Positions 26,844 through 35,813 of a stretch of DNA of 64,000 bases are shown in pieces; the first letter of the stretch is position 1, and each line of letters starts with the position of its first letter. Source of the DNA: Breoghania sp037026715 (GTDB lineage: Bacteria > Pseudomonadota > Alphaproteobacteria > Rhizobiales > Stappiaceae); the NCBI RefSeq assembly GCF_037026715.1, contig NZ_JBANCG010000001.1, positions 248,001 to 312,000 on the forward strand, in the 5' to 3' direction. The notes below the pieces were generated by a model. It was given only the letters and a program-made list of their open reading frames with translations, had not been told where the DNA came from and ran no database searches. A program made the position numbers and the translations under genes.

Positions 26844-27962
26844 GTGGGGGAGCGTGTTCAGACCGTCATTGTCGGGGCTGGCGTCATCGGGCTTGCGATT
26901 GCGCGAGCGCTGGCGCAGGCCGGGCGAGAGGTCATCGTGCTGGAACGGCACGGGCTCATCGGATCGGAGGTTTCCTCGCGAAATTCGGAGGTGATCCACG
27001 CCGGGATCTATTATGCGACGGACTGGCTGAAGACGCGGCTTTGCGTGGCCGGCCGCAAGAAGCTCTATCCCTATCTGGAAAGCCATGGCGTTGCCCACAG
27101 GAAGATCGGCAAGCTGATCGTCGCCTGCGACCAAGAGCAGCTCGCCAAGCTTTCCGGCATCATGGAGGGCGCGCGGGTCAACGGCGTCGACGACCTGCGG
27201 CTTGTCTCGGCCGAAGAGGTGCACGAGATGGAGCCCCATCTGGCCTGCACAGGCGCGATCCTCTCTCCCTCCACCGGCATCGTCGATGCGCATGGGCTGA
27301 TGCTGGCCCTGCGCGGCGATGCGGAGGCCGCGGGCGCGATGATCGCCTTCAACGCGCCGCTTGAAGGCGGGCGGATCCTCGATGACGGCATCGCGCTGGA
27401 TGTGGGCGGCGAGACGCCGATGAGCCTGGTTGCCGATGAGGTCGTGATCGCGGCCGGGCTCGGCGCGCAGGATGCGGCGGCCGCGATCGAGGGCTATCCG
27501 GCCGAGGCCGTTCCGCCGATCCATCGCATCAAGGGCAACTATTTCGCGCTGAGCGGCAAGTCTCCTTTCGAGCGCCTGATCTACCCGGTTCCGGTGCATG
27601 GCGGACTGGGCATTCACGCCACGCTGGATCTTTCCGGCCGCGTCAAGTTCGGTCCGGACGTGGATTGGGACGCCGAGCCCGCCTACGACGTCGATCCCGC
27701 GCGCGGCGAGGTCTTCTACGAGGCGGTGCGCAGCTATTGGCCCGGACTGCCCGACGGCGCGCTGGCGCCCGACTATGCGGGCGTGCGGCCGAAACTCACG
27801 GCGCGCGGCGAGCCTGCGCGCGATTTCGTCATAGAAGGCCCGGAGACCCACGGCGTTGCCGGTCTCGTCGGGCTTTTCGGCATCGAATCGCCGGGATTGA
27901 CGTCGTCGCTCGCGGTGGCCGACCATGTCGCGGCCCTGCTTGGATACGGAAAGGCCCAATGA
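26844..27962 (+). CDS. FAD-dependent oxidoreductase, L-2-hydroxyglutarate dehydrogenase-like
   Basis: 372 residues from a GTG start after GGGGGAG-type sequence. The N-terminal Rossmann motif VIVGAGVIGLAIARALA binds FAD. SSRNSEVIHAGIYY is the hallmark of the L2HGDH/LhgO group, and a C-terminal FGIESPGLTSSLAVADHV completes the FAD site. The likely reaction is oxidation of L-2-hydroxyglutarate or a similar hydroxyacid. Its stop overlaps the folA start (ATGA), and thyA lies 37 bases upstream, so a thyA-LhgO-folA operon is likely. Confidence 0.88.
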   Translation: MGERVQTVIVGAGVIGLAIARALAQAGREVIVLERHGLIGSEVSSRNSEVIHAGIYYATDWLKTRLCVAGRKKLYPYLESHGVAHRKIGKLIVACDQEQLAKLSGIMEGARVNGVDDLRLVSAEEVHEMEPHLACTGAILSPSTGIVDAHGLMLALRGDAEAAGAMIAFNAPLEGGRILDDGIALDVGGETPMSLVADEVVIAAGLGAQDAAAAIEGYPAEAVPPIHRIKGNYFALSGKSPFERLIYPVPVHGGLGIHATLDLSGRVKFGPDVDWDAEPAYDVDPARGEVFYEAVRSYWPGLPDGALAPDYAGVRPKLTARGEPARDFVIEGPETHGVAGLVGLFGIESPGLTSSLAVADHVAALLGYGKAQ

Positions 27963-28471
27963 GCGCAAAGATCTGCCTTATCGCGGCGGTGGCGGAGAAC
28001 GGCGTCATCGGCCGGGACAACGACATGCCGTGGAAACTGTCCTCCGACCTCAAGCGGTTCAAGGCGCTGACGCTGGGAAAGCCCGTGGTGATGGGGCGCA
28101 AGACGTTCGAATCGATCGGCAGGCCGCTGCCCGGCCGGCCCAATATCGTCGTCACGCGCAATCCGGATTTCTCAGCCGAAGGGATTGAGGTCGTATCCTC
28201 GCTCGACGCGGCGCTCGATCTGGCGAAACGGCTCGCCGCTGAGGAGGAGGTCGATGAGGCGATGGTGATCGGCGGCGGGGCGCTCTACGCGGATGCGATC
28301 GCGCATGCGGACCGGCTCTATATCACCCGCGTGCATGCCGCGCCCGAAGGCGATACGCGCTTTCCCGAAATCGACCCCGCGATATGGATGGAAAGCGCGC
28401 GGGAGACCTGCGTTCGCGGGGAGCGGGACAGCGCGGACATGACGTTCCTGACCTACTGCCGGGCGGGCTAG
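27959..28471 (+). CDS. folA: Dihydrofolate reductase
   Basis: 170 residues. It reduces dihydrofolate to tetrahydrofolate with NADPH, restoring the cofactor spent by ThyA. The opening IAAVAENGVIGRDNDMPWKLSSDLKRFK carries the Met20-type loop, the Trp and the active-site Asp. VVMGRKTFESIGRPLPGRPNIVVTR and MVIGGGALYADAI are the NADPH-binding motifs. It starts inside the stop codon of the preceding oxidoreductase gene (ATGA overlap). Confidence 0.97.
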   Translation: MSAKICLIAAVAENGVIGRDNDMPWKLSSDLKRFKALTLGKPVVMGRKTFESIGRPLPGRPNIVVTRNPDFSAEGIEVVSSLDAALDLAKRLAAEEEVDEAMVIGGGALYADAIAHADRLYITRVHAAPEGDTRFPEIDPAIWMESARETCVRGERDSADMTFLTYCRAG

Positions 28472-28631
28472 GCCCTCAGAGGCGCGCAAGGATGCGCACG
28501 CCCCTGTGCGACACAGGCGTTTCCTGTGGCCCGGGCAGTTGAATTCGTGCGGTAAAACCCCACTTGCACGGGAGCCTTCGCCAACCCGATTTCAAGGCGG
28601 AGGACTGCGGGGAACTCCGGGTGTGCGTTCG

Positions 28632-28660
28632 TTGAAAGGTGCGGCTATCTCGCCTATAAC
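28632..28660 (+). promoter_or_regulatory. Probable promoter of hflK, heat-shock-like
   Basis: TTGAAA (28632-28637) and TATAAC (28655-28660) are 17 bases apart, about 95 bases before the hflK start. The extended form GTTGAA...CCTATA resembles the alphaproteobacterial RpoH (sigma-32) consensus, which would suit a protein quality-control operon. A sigma-70 promoter is equally possible. Confidence 0.5.
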
Positions 28661-28756
28661 CGCGGCCACGGAGTTTTTGACACTATGGACACGGTTCCGG
28701 CCACTCGCGGGGTGCATCGTGAGGAGCGGTGAGGACCGGCGACAAAGGATGTCTTG

Positions 28757-29932
28757 ATGCCTTGGAGTAACCAGAGCGGGGGCGGCGGCTGGAAAGGCGG
28801 CAGCGGCGGGCCCTGGGGGAACGGCGGCGGCGGAAACCAGGGTGGCCCTTGGGGCGGTGGTCCGCAGCGTGGCGGTGGCGGCGGCGGAAATCCGCCGGAT
28901 CTTGAGGAACTCCTCAAGCGCAGCCAGGATCGCCTGCGCACCGTGCTTCCCGGTGGCGGCGGCAACCTCGGCGCCAAGGGCATTCTTCTGGCGGTGATCA
29001 TCGCGGTGGCGGTGTGGCTTCTCACCGGCTTCTATCGTGTGGAGCAGGACGAACTCGGCGTGGAACTGGTTTTCGGCCAGGTCACCGCGCGCACGCAGCC
29101 GGGCCTGAACTACAACTGGCCCTATCCGATCGGAACGGTCTACACGCCTGCCGTGACGCGTCTGCGCGAAACCAACGTCGGCACGCAGGAATACGTCACC
29201 TCGCGCGGCGTTTCCTCCAACGACGTGCCGCAGGAAAGCATGATGCTCACGGGCGACGAGAACATCGTCGACGTGAACTACAAGGTGCAGTGGCGCATCA
29301 AGGACGCGGTCGCCTACCTCTTCAACATCGAGGATCCGGAAGGCACGGTGAAGGCGGTGGCGGAAAGCGCCATGCGCGAGGCCGTCGGTGCGGGCAAGAT
29401 CGATGATATCCTGACCGAGAACCGCGCGCCGATCCAGCAGGCGGTGCTGAAGCTGATGCAGCAGACGCTGGACAGCTACAAGGCCGGCATCGACGTCACC
29501 AACGTGCAGATGCAGAAGGTCGATCCGCCGACCCAGGTCATCGACGCGTTCCGCGACGTTCAGGCCGCGCGCGCCGACCAGGAGCGCATCCAGAACGAGG
29601 CCCAGGCCTACGCCAACAAGGTGGTGCCGGAAGCGCGAGGCGAGGCGGCGCAGGTGCTGGAAAAGGCCAACGGCTATCGTGACCAGACGATCGCGGAGGC
29701 CGAAGGTCAGGCCAACCGCTTCCTCAAGGTCTACGAGCAGTACGAGAAGGCCCCGGACGTGACGCGCGAGCGCATCTATCTGGAGACGATCGAAAAGGTG
29801 TTCCGCGACACCGACAAGATCATCGTCGACGACAAGAATGGCAGCGGCGTCGTGCCCTATCTGCCGCTTGACAAGCTCGGCCGGACGGGCCGCAGTACCA
29901 CCGGAAGCGCCTCTGGTGCGGGAGGCAACTGA
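28757..29932 (+). CDS. hflK: HflK, membrane protease modulator
   Basis: 391 residues. A Gly-rich N-terminus (about 1-60) precedes one membrane helix (GILLAVIIAVAVWLLTGFY) and a SPFH/band-7 domain (VEQDELGVELVFGQV, TGDENIVDVNYKVQW). The C-terminal stalk is helical. HflK and HflC form a large periplasmic-side cage around FtsH and limit its degradation of membrane proteins. The gene overlaps hflC by one base (TGATG), so they are coupled. The ATG at 28757 is preferred over the upstream TTG. Confidence 0.95.
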   Translation: MPWSNQSGGGGWKGGSGGPWGNGGGGNQGGPWGGGPQRGGGGGGNPPDLEELLKRSQDRLRTVLPGGGGNLGAKGILLAVIIAVAVWLLTGFYRVEQDELGVELVFGQVTARTQPGLNYNWPYPIGTVYTPAVTRLRETNVGTQEYVTSRGVSSNDVPQESMMLTGDENIVDVNYKVQWRIKDAVAYLFNIEDPEGTVKAVAESAMREAVGAGKIDDILTENRAPIQQAVLKLMQQTLDSYKAGIDVTNVQMQKVDPPTQVIDAFRDVQAARADQERIQNEAQAYANKVVPEARGEAAQVLEKANGYRDQTIAEAEGQANRFLKVYEQYEKAPDVTRERIYLETIEKVFRDTDKIIVDDKNGSGVVPYLPLDKLGRTGRSTTGSASGAGGN

Positions 29933-30873
29933 TGAAAAACGGTCTTTTCGGTTTCGTCGCCATCGTTCTCGTGGTGCTGGCGGTTCTCGCCTACCTGTCG
30001 TTCTTCGTCGTCAATCCGACGCAGCAGGCGCTGGTCCTGCAGTTCGGTGAGATCCGGCGCACGGCCAAAGAGCCCGGGCTCTATGTGAAGATCCCGTTCA
30101 TCCAGAACGTCGTGTTCCTCGACAACCGCGTTCTCGATCTGAACATGGAGCCCAAGGAAGTGATCGCGGCGGACAAGAAGCGTCTCGTCGTCGACGCCTT
30201 CGCCCGCTACCGCATCCAGAACCCGGTGCTGTTCTTCCAGACGGTGAACAACGTTCGCGAAGCGGACCTGCGCCTTTCCACGTTCCTCGACGCTTCGCTA
30301 CGTTCGGAACTGGGCCGTTCGTCGTTCACCGACGTGGTGCGCGACCGTCGCGCGGCGCTGATGGAAGCGATCCGCAAGGATATCGACCGCCGTGCGGCCG
30401 AGATCGGCGTCAATGTCGTCGACGTGAAGATCCGCCGTGCCGATCTTCCGGACGCCAACAGCCAGGCGGTGTTCCGCCGGATGCAGACGGAACGTCAGCG
30501 CGAGGCGACCGAAATCCGCGCCCAGGGTGAGGAACAGTCGCGGCGCATCAAGTCGCGCGCCGACCGCGATGCCACGGTCATCGTGGCCGAGGCCAAGCGC
30601 GATGCGGAAAAGATTCGCGGTGACGGCGATGCGGAACGTAACCGCATCTTCGCCGAGGCCTATTCCAAGGATCCGGAGTTCTTCGCCTTCTACCGCTCCA
30701 TGCAGGCCTATCTGACGGGCATGAGTTCGAGCGACACGCGGATGGTGATCTCGCCGGACTCGGACTTCTTCCGCTTCTTCCTCGGGCCGCAGGGCCCGGG
30801 CGGCAAGGCGTCCGGCGCGGGAGCGGCGAAAGTCGCACCGTCCATGCCGTCGTCTTCCGCCGGCACGCAATAG
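29932..30873 (+). CDS. hflC: HflC, membrane protease modulator
   Basis: 313 residues. An N-terminal signal-anchor helix (LFGFVAIVLVVLAVLAYLSFFVV) is followed by a band-7 domain (NPTQQALVLQFGEI, EPGLYVKIPFIQNVVFLDNRVLDLN) and a charged stalk helix (RQREATEIRAQGEEQSRRIK). EFFAFYRSMQAYL near the end is typical of HflC. It partners HflK from the overlapping upstream gene. A short DUF2065 gene follows after 10 bases. Confidence 0.95.
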   Translation: MKNGLFGFVAIVLVVLAVLAYLSFFVVNPTQQALVLQFGEIRRTAKEPGLYVKIPFIQNVVFLDNRVLDLNMEPKEVIAADKKRLVVDAFARYRIQNPVLFFQTVNNVREADLRLSTFLDASLRSELGRSSFTDVVRDRRAALMEAIRKDIDRRAAEIGVNVVDVKIRRADLPDANSQAVFRRMQTERQREATEIRAQGEEQSRRIKSRADRDATVIVAEAKRDAEKIRGDGDAERNRIFAEAYSKDPEFFAFYRSMQAYLTGMSSSDTRMVISPDSDFFRFFLGPQGPGGKASGAGAAKVAPSMPSSSAGTQ

Positions 30874-30883
30874 TCGGCGGCGG

Positions 30884-31069
30884 ATGCACGACTTCATAAC
30901 GGCGATCGGGCTGGTGCTTGCCATCGAGGGCACCCTCTATGCGCTCCTGCCCGGCGCCCTGAAGCGAATGATGGCTCAGGCGCAGGGGGCGCCTGACCAG
31001 GTTCTGCGGCTCGCCGGTCTCGGCGCGCTTGCCGCGGGCGTCTTCATTGTCTGGCTCGTGCGTGGCTGA
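30884..31069 (+). CDS. DUF2065 family small membrane protein
   Basis: 61 residues with two hydrophobic helices (TAIGLVLAIEGTLYALLPG and LRLAGLGALAAGVFIVWLVRG) and the DUF2065 signature IEGxLYALxPxxLKRMM. Small DUF2065 proteins are commonly encoded directly after hflC, as here with a 10-base gap, so a role in the HflKC-FtsH membrane complex is plausible but unproven. Confidence 0.88.
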   Translation: MHDFITAIGLVLAIEGTLYALLPGALKRMMAQAQGAPDQVLRLAGLGALAAGVFIVWLVRG

Positions 31070-31332
31070 AGGGTTGCGCGCGGGTGGGACGCGCCCGGAG
31101 ACGCTGACGCAGGTTTGATCGGGCGTGCGGGCCGGGGTCGATTTTCGGCCTTATTTCGGGTTTGATTGCGCTGCACGTTATGCTGCCGTCGGTCGATTTC
31201 CGATGGCCGATTTCCGATTGCCGGATTTCGGGCAATGGGCCGATGACGAGGATTGCTCCGGGACAAGAGACCCGGTCACGACAACAGATGCCCTCACCGG
31301 CACGACACCTTCAGTGGATAGGAGACTGGCCT

Positions 31333-32847
31333 ATGGCCTTGAACGTCCGCACCGGATTCATGCTCCGCAACTCGCGCGCAGCGGTTCTGGCGCTTGCCAT
31401 GGGGGCGAGCCTGGCAGCCGGTGCTCATGCCCAGGATGCCACGAAGGCGCCCGTGAGCGCGCCCACCTACGGGCCAGCCTCCGTCGCCGATCTGGCCGAG
31501 AACCTGCTCGATGCGGTGGTCAACATCTCCACCACGCAGACGGTGGCAGCCCGACGTTCGGTGCCGATGCCGCAGCTGCCCGAAGGCTCGCCCTTCCAGG
31601 AGTTCTTCGACGAGTTCTTCAACCGTCAGAACAAGGACCAGGACCAGCCGCGCCGTGTGCAATCTCTCGGGTCCGGCTTCGTGATCGACGGCAAGAAGGG
31701 CATCATCATCACGAACAACCACGTGATCGAGGGCGCCGACGAGATCACCGCCAATTTCAACGACGGAACGAAGCTCACCACGACGCTGATCGGCAGCGAC
31801 AAGAAGACCGATCTGGCCGTTTTGAAGGTTGAGCCGGAAAAGGAACTGAAGTCGGTATCCTTCGGCGATTCCGACAAGTCGCGCGTGGGCGACTGGGTGA
31901 TGGCCATCGGCAATCCGTTCGGCCTTGGCGGAACGGTGACCGTCGGCATCGTGTCGGCGCGCAACCGCGACATCAATTCCGGACCCTATGACAACTTCAT
32001 CCAGACGGATGCGGCGATCAACCGGGGCAACTCCGGCGGCCCGCTGTTCGACATGCATGGCAACGTGATCGGCATCAACACCGCAATCATCTCGCCGTCG
32101 GGCGGCTCCATCGGCATCGGCTTCGCCATTCCCTCCGACACGGCCCAGCACGTCATCGAACAGCTGCAGGAATATGGCGAGACCCGGCGCGGCTGGCTCG
32201 GCGTGCGCATCCAGCAGGTGACGGACGAGATCGCCGAGAGCCTCGGCATGGACCGGGCGCACGGCGCACTCGTCGCCGGGGTCGACGATGCGGGCCCCGC
32301 GGGCGAGGCCGGCATCGAGCCGGGCGATGTCATCATCACTTTCGACGGCAAGGACGTGCCTGAGATGCGCGAGCTGCCGCGCATCGTCGCCGATACCAAG
32401 ATCGGCAAGGAAGTCGATGTCGTCCTGCTGCGCAAGGGCGAGGAAAAGGACGTCAAGGTGAAGGTCGGCCTGCTGAAGGAAAGCGACGAGGAGGCGGCTT
32501 CGGGCGACGAGGGAGCCGAGCAGGGCGACGTGGCGCCGAAGATGACCAGCGTGCTCGGCATGCAGCTCGCCGCTCTCGATGATGCCGCACGCGAGAAATA
32601 CAAGATCGGCGCCGACGTGAAGGGCGTGCTGGTCGACGGCGTGGAAAGCGGCAGCGCGGCCGAGGAAAAGCGCGTGGTTGCCGGCGACGTGATCATGGAG
32701 GTCGCGCAGGAGCCGGTGGCATCGCCGGAAGACGTGGCCGCCCAGATTGCCAAGCTGAAGAAGGAGGGTCGCCGCACGGCGCTGCTGCTGCTCTCCAATC
32801 CCAACGGCGAGCTTCGCTTCGTCGCCGTGCGGGTGGAGGCGAAATAG
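31333..32847 (+). CDS. degP: DegP/HtrA-type periplasmic serine protease
   Basis: 504 residues from ATG 31333, with AGGAGA just upstream; a longer open frame is rejected. A signal peptide ends AGAHAQ near residue 35. The trypsin-like domain has the full triad: His in TNNHVIEG, Asp in KKTDLAVL, Ser in INRGNSGGPLFD. Two PDZ domains follow (GWLGVRIQQV; MTSVLGMQLAAL). It should degrade or refold damaged envelope proteins. It lies after hflKC-DUF2065, 263 bases on, so it may have its own promoter. An acidic linker (EEAASGDEGAEQGD) separates the PDZ domains. Confidence 0.95.
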   Translation: MALNVRTGFMLRNSRAAVLALAMGASLAAGAHAQDATKAPVSAPTYGPASVADLAENLLDAVVNISTTQTVAARRSVPMPQLPEGSPFQEFFDEFFNRQNKDQDQPRRVQSLGSGFVIDGKKGIIITNNHVIEGADEITANFNDGTKLTTTLIGSDKKTDLAVLKVEPEKELKSVSFGDSDKSRVGDWVMAIGNPFGLGGTVTVGIVSARNRDINSGPYDNFIQTDAAINRGNSGGPLFDMHGNVIGINTAIISPSGGSIGIGFAIPSDTAQHVIEQLQEYGETRRGWLGVRIQQVTDEIAESLGMDRAHGALVAGVDDAGPAGEAGIEPGDVIITFDGKDVPEMRELPRIVADTKIGKEVDVVLLRKGEEKDVKVKVGLLKESDEEAASGDEGAEQGDVAPKMTSVLGMQLAALDDAAREKYKIGADVKGVLVDGVESGSAAEEKRVVAGDVIMEVAQEPVASPEDVAAQIAKLKKEGRRTALLLLSNPNGELRFVAVRVEAK

Positions 32848-32903
32848 CCTCTGGCCTGTTTCGACGGCGTCAGTAATCGTCGCGTTGTGAAAATCACGAG
32901 ACA

Positions 32904-32942
32904 GGGCCGGATCCGGGAAACCGGGTCCGGCCCTTTGTGTTT
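32904..32942 (+). terminator. Rho-independent terminator after degP
   Basis: A 13-bp GC stem (GGGCCGGATCCGG with CCGGGTCCGGCCC) closed by a GAAA tetraloop spans 32904-32933 and is followed by the T-rich TTTGTGTTT. It lies 57 bases after the degP stop. Confidence 0.88.
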
Positions 32943-33031
32943 CGCCGGTGGAAGGAGAGTATTTCGGCAGGTCGATGGATATTCGATTGCGAGAACCGCG
33001 AGGTGGGAGCGGTTCCGGGGCAAGCGGCGCG

Positions 33032-33931
33032 TCACGCCTCCGCGAAGTCTTCGGCCCGGTATCCTTGCAGGTACAGGAGCGCAGTAAGGTCGCCGTGGTC
33101 GATGCGGGCGGCGGCCTCGGCGGCAACCGCCGGCTTGGCGTGGTAGGCGACGCCGAGGCCGGCTTGCCTGATCATGGCGAGATCGTTCGCACCGTCGCCC
33201 ACCGCCATCGTCGCCGACGGATCTAGCCCCAACTCCGCGGTGAGCCGCTTCAGGTGCGCGAGCTTGGCATCCTGGCCGAGGATCGGCTCACGCACGGTGC
33301 CCGCCAGCGTGTCTCCGTCGGCCTCCAGCGTGTTGGCGTGGTTCTCGTCGAAGCCGATCATCGCGGCGATGGCGTTGGTGAAATGGGTGAAGCCGCCGGA
33401 AACCAGCGCGCAGCGCGCGCCATGGGCCTTCATGGTCATGACCAGCGTGCGACCGCCGGGCGTCAACGTGATGCGTTCGTCGATGACGCGCCGGATGGCG
33501 GCGACCGGAAGGCCCCTGAGCGCCGATACCCTCTCCCTGAGCGCCGGCTCGAAAGCGATCTCGCCGCGCATGGCGCGCTCTGTAATGGCGGCGATGCGAT
33601 CCTTGAGGCCAACTTCGGCGGCCAGTTCGTCGATGCACTCCTGCCCGATCATGGTGGAATCCATGTCCGCCAGCAGCAGCCGCTTGCGCCGGCCTTCCGC
33701 CTTCTGCACAAAGACATCGACCGGCAGGCTCGTCAGTTCATCGCGCAAGGTGGCTACGAAGCCGCCGTGGTCGGTGATGGAGCCGGCTTCGAAGGGGAGA
33801 TCCGCCGCGACGCCGGGCTTCAGCGTCCGGGCCTCGCCGACACCGGGCATCAGGCGCGACAGGCGTTGCAGCAGCGCGCCGTCGACGGCCGGTTCCGCAG
33901 GATTGGAAATGAGCGTTGCGACGTGTGACAT
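33032..33931 (-). CDS. serB: Phosphoserine phosphatase
   Basis: 299 residues. It removes phosphate from O-phosphoserine, the last step of serine synthesis; serA, the first step, is at 54 kb. The HAD motifs are intact: LLLADMDSTMIGQE (nucleophile Asp), LVSGGFTHF (motif II Ser) and AVGDGANDL (motif IV). The ~75-residue N-terminal part fits the ACT-like region of SerB. Its ATG (33931-33929) overlaps the ATG of the divergent miaA by two bases, and no clear Shine-Dalgarno is present. Confidence 0.95.
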   Translation of the reverse strand: MSHVATLISNPAEPAVDGALLQRLSRLMPGVGEARTLKPGVAADLPFEAGSITDHGGFVATLRDELTSLPVDVFVQKAEGRRKRLLLADMDSTMIGQECIDELAAEVGLKDRIAAITERAMRGEIAFEPALRERVSALRGLPVAAIRRVIDERITLTPGGRTLVMTMKAHGARCALVSGGFTHFTNAIAAMIGFDENHANTLEADGDTLAGTVREPILGQDAKLAHLKRLTAELGLDPSATMAVGDGANDLAMIRQAGLGVAYHAKPAVAAEAAARIDHGDLTALLYLQGYRAEDFAEA

Positions 33932-34880
33932 GAATGATCCGGTTGCGCAGGGGGCCTTCGGGCGTGCCGTCCTGATAGCTGGCCCGACGGCAAGCGGCAA
34001 GTCGGCTCTGGCCCTGAAAATCGCGAAGGCCTCCGGCGCGGCCATCGTCAATGCCGACAGCATGCAGGTCTACCGCGACCTGCGCGTTCTTTCCGCGCGC
34101 CCGAGCGCGGAGGAGGAGGCCGAGGCCGAGCATCGCCTCTATGGGCATGTCGGGGCTGAGGAGCCCTATTCGGTGGGGCGCTGGCGCGATGAGGTGGCCG
34201 GCGTTCTGGCGGAGCTTTCCGCGCGCGGGGTGCCTGCGGTGATCGTCGGCGGGACGGGGCTCTACTTCAAGGCGCTGAGCGAAGGGCTGTCGCCGGTGCC
34301 GCCGGTCGACGAGGAGGTCAGGGCGCATTGGCGGGCCGAGGCTGCGCGCATGCCGTCGGAAGATCTTCACGCGATGCTCGCGGCCCGCGATCCCGCCATG
34401 GCGGCGGCGCTGAGGCCGAGCGATGCGCAGCGCGTTCTCAGGGCGCTGGAAGTCATCGGTTCGACCGGGCGCTCGCTTTCGCAGTGGCAGGCGGCGGCGG
34501 GCAGACCGCTGGTCGGGCCGCAGGCCATCCGGCTCGTCATCGCGCCCGATCGCGCCTGGCTTCATGCCCGCATCAATGCCCGCTTCGAGACGATGGTCGC
34601 CGAGGGCGGACTGGACGAGGCGCGCGCGCTCGTGGCGCGCGGGCTCGATCCCGCCATGCCGGCCTTGAAGGCGATCGGCGTGCGTCCGCTGGCCGAAGCG
34701 GCATCGGGTGCGCGCGATCTCTCCGAGGCGATCGAGCGGGCGAAGACCGACACGCGGCGCTACGCCAAGCGGCAGGAGACGTGGTTTCGCAACCAGATGG
34801 GCGACTGGTCGCGCGTCTCACCCGACGAGATCGACGAGACGGCCGCACGCGTCGCGCGGGAGCTGGAGGCTCTGACGTGA
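33930..34880 (+). CDS. miaA: tRNA dimethylallyltransferase
   Basis: 316 residues. It adds the isopentenyl group to A37 of tRNAs reading UNN codons. The P-loop is AVLIAGPTASGKSALALKIA (about 13-32), followed by NADSMQVYRDLRVLSARPS and VIVGGTGLYFKAL, all diagnostic. The ATG at 33930 sits inside the complement of the serB start (a shared CATG), and no convincing ribosome site precedes it. The stop overlaps the start of the following DUF123 gene. Confidence 0.95.
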   Translation: MNDPVAQGAFGRAVLIAGPTASGKSALALKIAKASGAAIVNADSMQVYRDLRVLSARPSAEEEAEAEHRLYGHVGAEEPYSVGRWRDEVAGVLAELSARGVPAVIVGGTGLYFKALSEGLSPVPPVDEEVRAHWRAEAARMPSEDLHAMLAARDPAMAAALRPSDAQRVLRALEVIGSTGRSLSQWQAAAGRPLVGPQAIRLVIAPDRAWLHARINARFETMVAEGGLDEARALVARGLDPAMPALKAIGVRPLAEAASGARDLSEAIERAKTDTRRYAKRQETWFRNQMGDWSRVSPDEIDETAARVARELEALT

Positions 34881-35347
34881 GCCTGCCGGCCGCACTTGGA
34901 TGCGTGATCGAGGGCGTGTCCTGGGTTTCGGAGAAGACCGTTGGCAGGTTACCGGAGGCGCCGGGTTCCTATGTCCTGTTGATCCGCCTGTCGCGAAAGC
35001 GCGCGCTCGACATGCCCCGCCTCGGGTATCCGGTGCTCCTTCGCGGCTGGTATGCCTATTGCGGCAGCGCGCATGGTCCGGGCGGCATCCGGGCGCGTGT
35101 CTCCCGGCACATGCGGCGGGAGAAGGTGCTGCGCTGGCACGTCGACCGGCTGACGGTCGCGGCCGGCGAAGTGCGCGCGGCGGCGTTCACGGATCGCGGC
35201 GAATGCGATCTGGTCGCGACGCTCATGCAGGCTGGCTTCACGGTTCCTGTGCCCGGCTTCGGCAGCACCGACTGCCGCGTGTGCCCGGCGCATCTGCTGC
35301 GCTGGCCGGGTGCGAGCGCCTCGCGCGCCGGTGCCGACATCACCTGA
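34877..35347 (+). CDS. DUF123 / GIY-YIG-like protein
   Basis: 156 residues from GTG 34877, which overlaps the miaA stop (GTGA). APGSYVLLIRL and GWYAYCGSAHGPGGIRARVSRH correspond to the two halves of a GIY-YIG-like core, and DCRVCPAHLLRW ends the domain. This is the DUF123 family, sometimes fused to endonuclease III, of unproven biochemical role. Translation is probably coupled to miaA. Its last eight bases overlap the 3' end of the convergent DUF2000 gene. Confidence 0.82.
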   Translation: MSLPAALGCVIEGVSWVSEKTVGRLPEAPGSYVLLIRLSRKRALDMPRLGYPVLLRGWYAYCGSAHGPGGIRARVSRHMRREKVLRWHVDRLTVAAGEVRAAAFTDRGECDLVATLMQAGFTVPVPGFGSTDCRVCPAHLLRWPGASASRAGADIT

Positions 35348-35741
35348 GAAGCGGCAGGCGTCCGAAGCGGCGGTCCACCGCCTTGCGCGGTCCGGCGAAG
35401 AGCAGCGCCTGCGGCACGTGATCGGCCAGCGGCTTTTCGGCGATGCGCATCGTGTAGTCGTCGTAGTTGCGGGCCTCGAAGGCGGAGCGCATGTAGGCGA
35501 TGCGAAGCGGCAGGTCGGCTCCGTCCTCGAAGAGTTGCGGCAGATCTTCGGCCGGTGCGGCGAGGATCGGCACGGCAACGGTCGTGATCCCTTCCAGCGT
35601 GATCCCGTCGGCGGTCGGCGTTGCGTCGCCCACGAGGTCCGGCTGAAGCTTTCCAAGGCTCATCGCCAGAACGGCGGCGAAATTGGCCTGCAGTCCTTTC
35701 GGCAGTTCTTGCGAGAGGATGATGACGGGTTTGGTCGGCAT
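35340..35741 (-). CDS. DUF2000 family protein
   Basis: 133 residues. KPVIILSQELPKGLQANFAAVLAMSLGK, the Asp-rich middle and PILAAPAEDLPQLFE match DUF2000, whose fold resembles peptidyl-tRNA hydrolase type 2; the activity is unknown. It lies 72 bases after an AraC-type regulator gene on the same strand, an arrangement that suggests it is the regulator's target or partner. The assignment rests on overall pattern rather than a catalytic motif. Confidence 0.7.
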   Translation of the reverse strand: MPTKPVIILSQELPKGLQANFAAVLAMSLGKLQPDLVGDATPTADGITLEGITTVAVPILAAPAEDLPQLFEDGADLPLRIAYMRSAFEARNYDDYTMRIAEKPLADHVPQALLFAGPRKAVDRRFGRLPLLR

Positions 35742-35813
35742 GTTCGCTTCCTTCGTGAGGGAAGGGGGCTCATGCCATGGGGCAGGCCGGAAGGATTGGA
35801 CGAAATTGACCTG

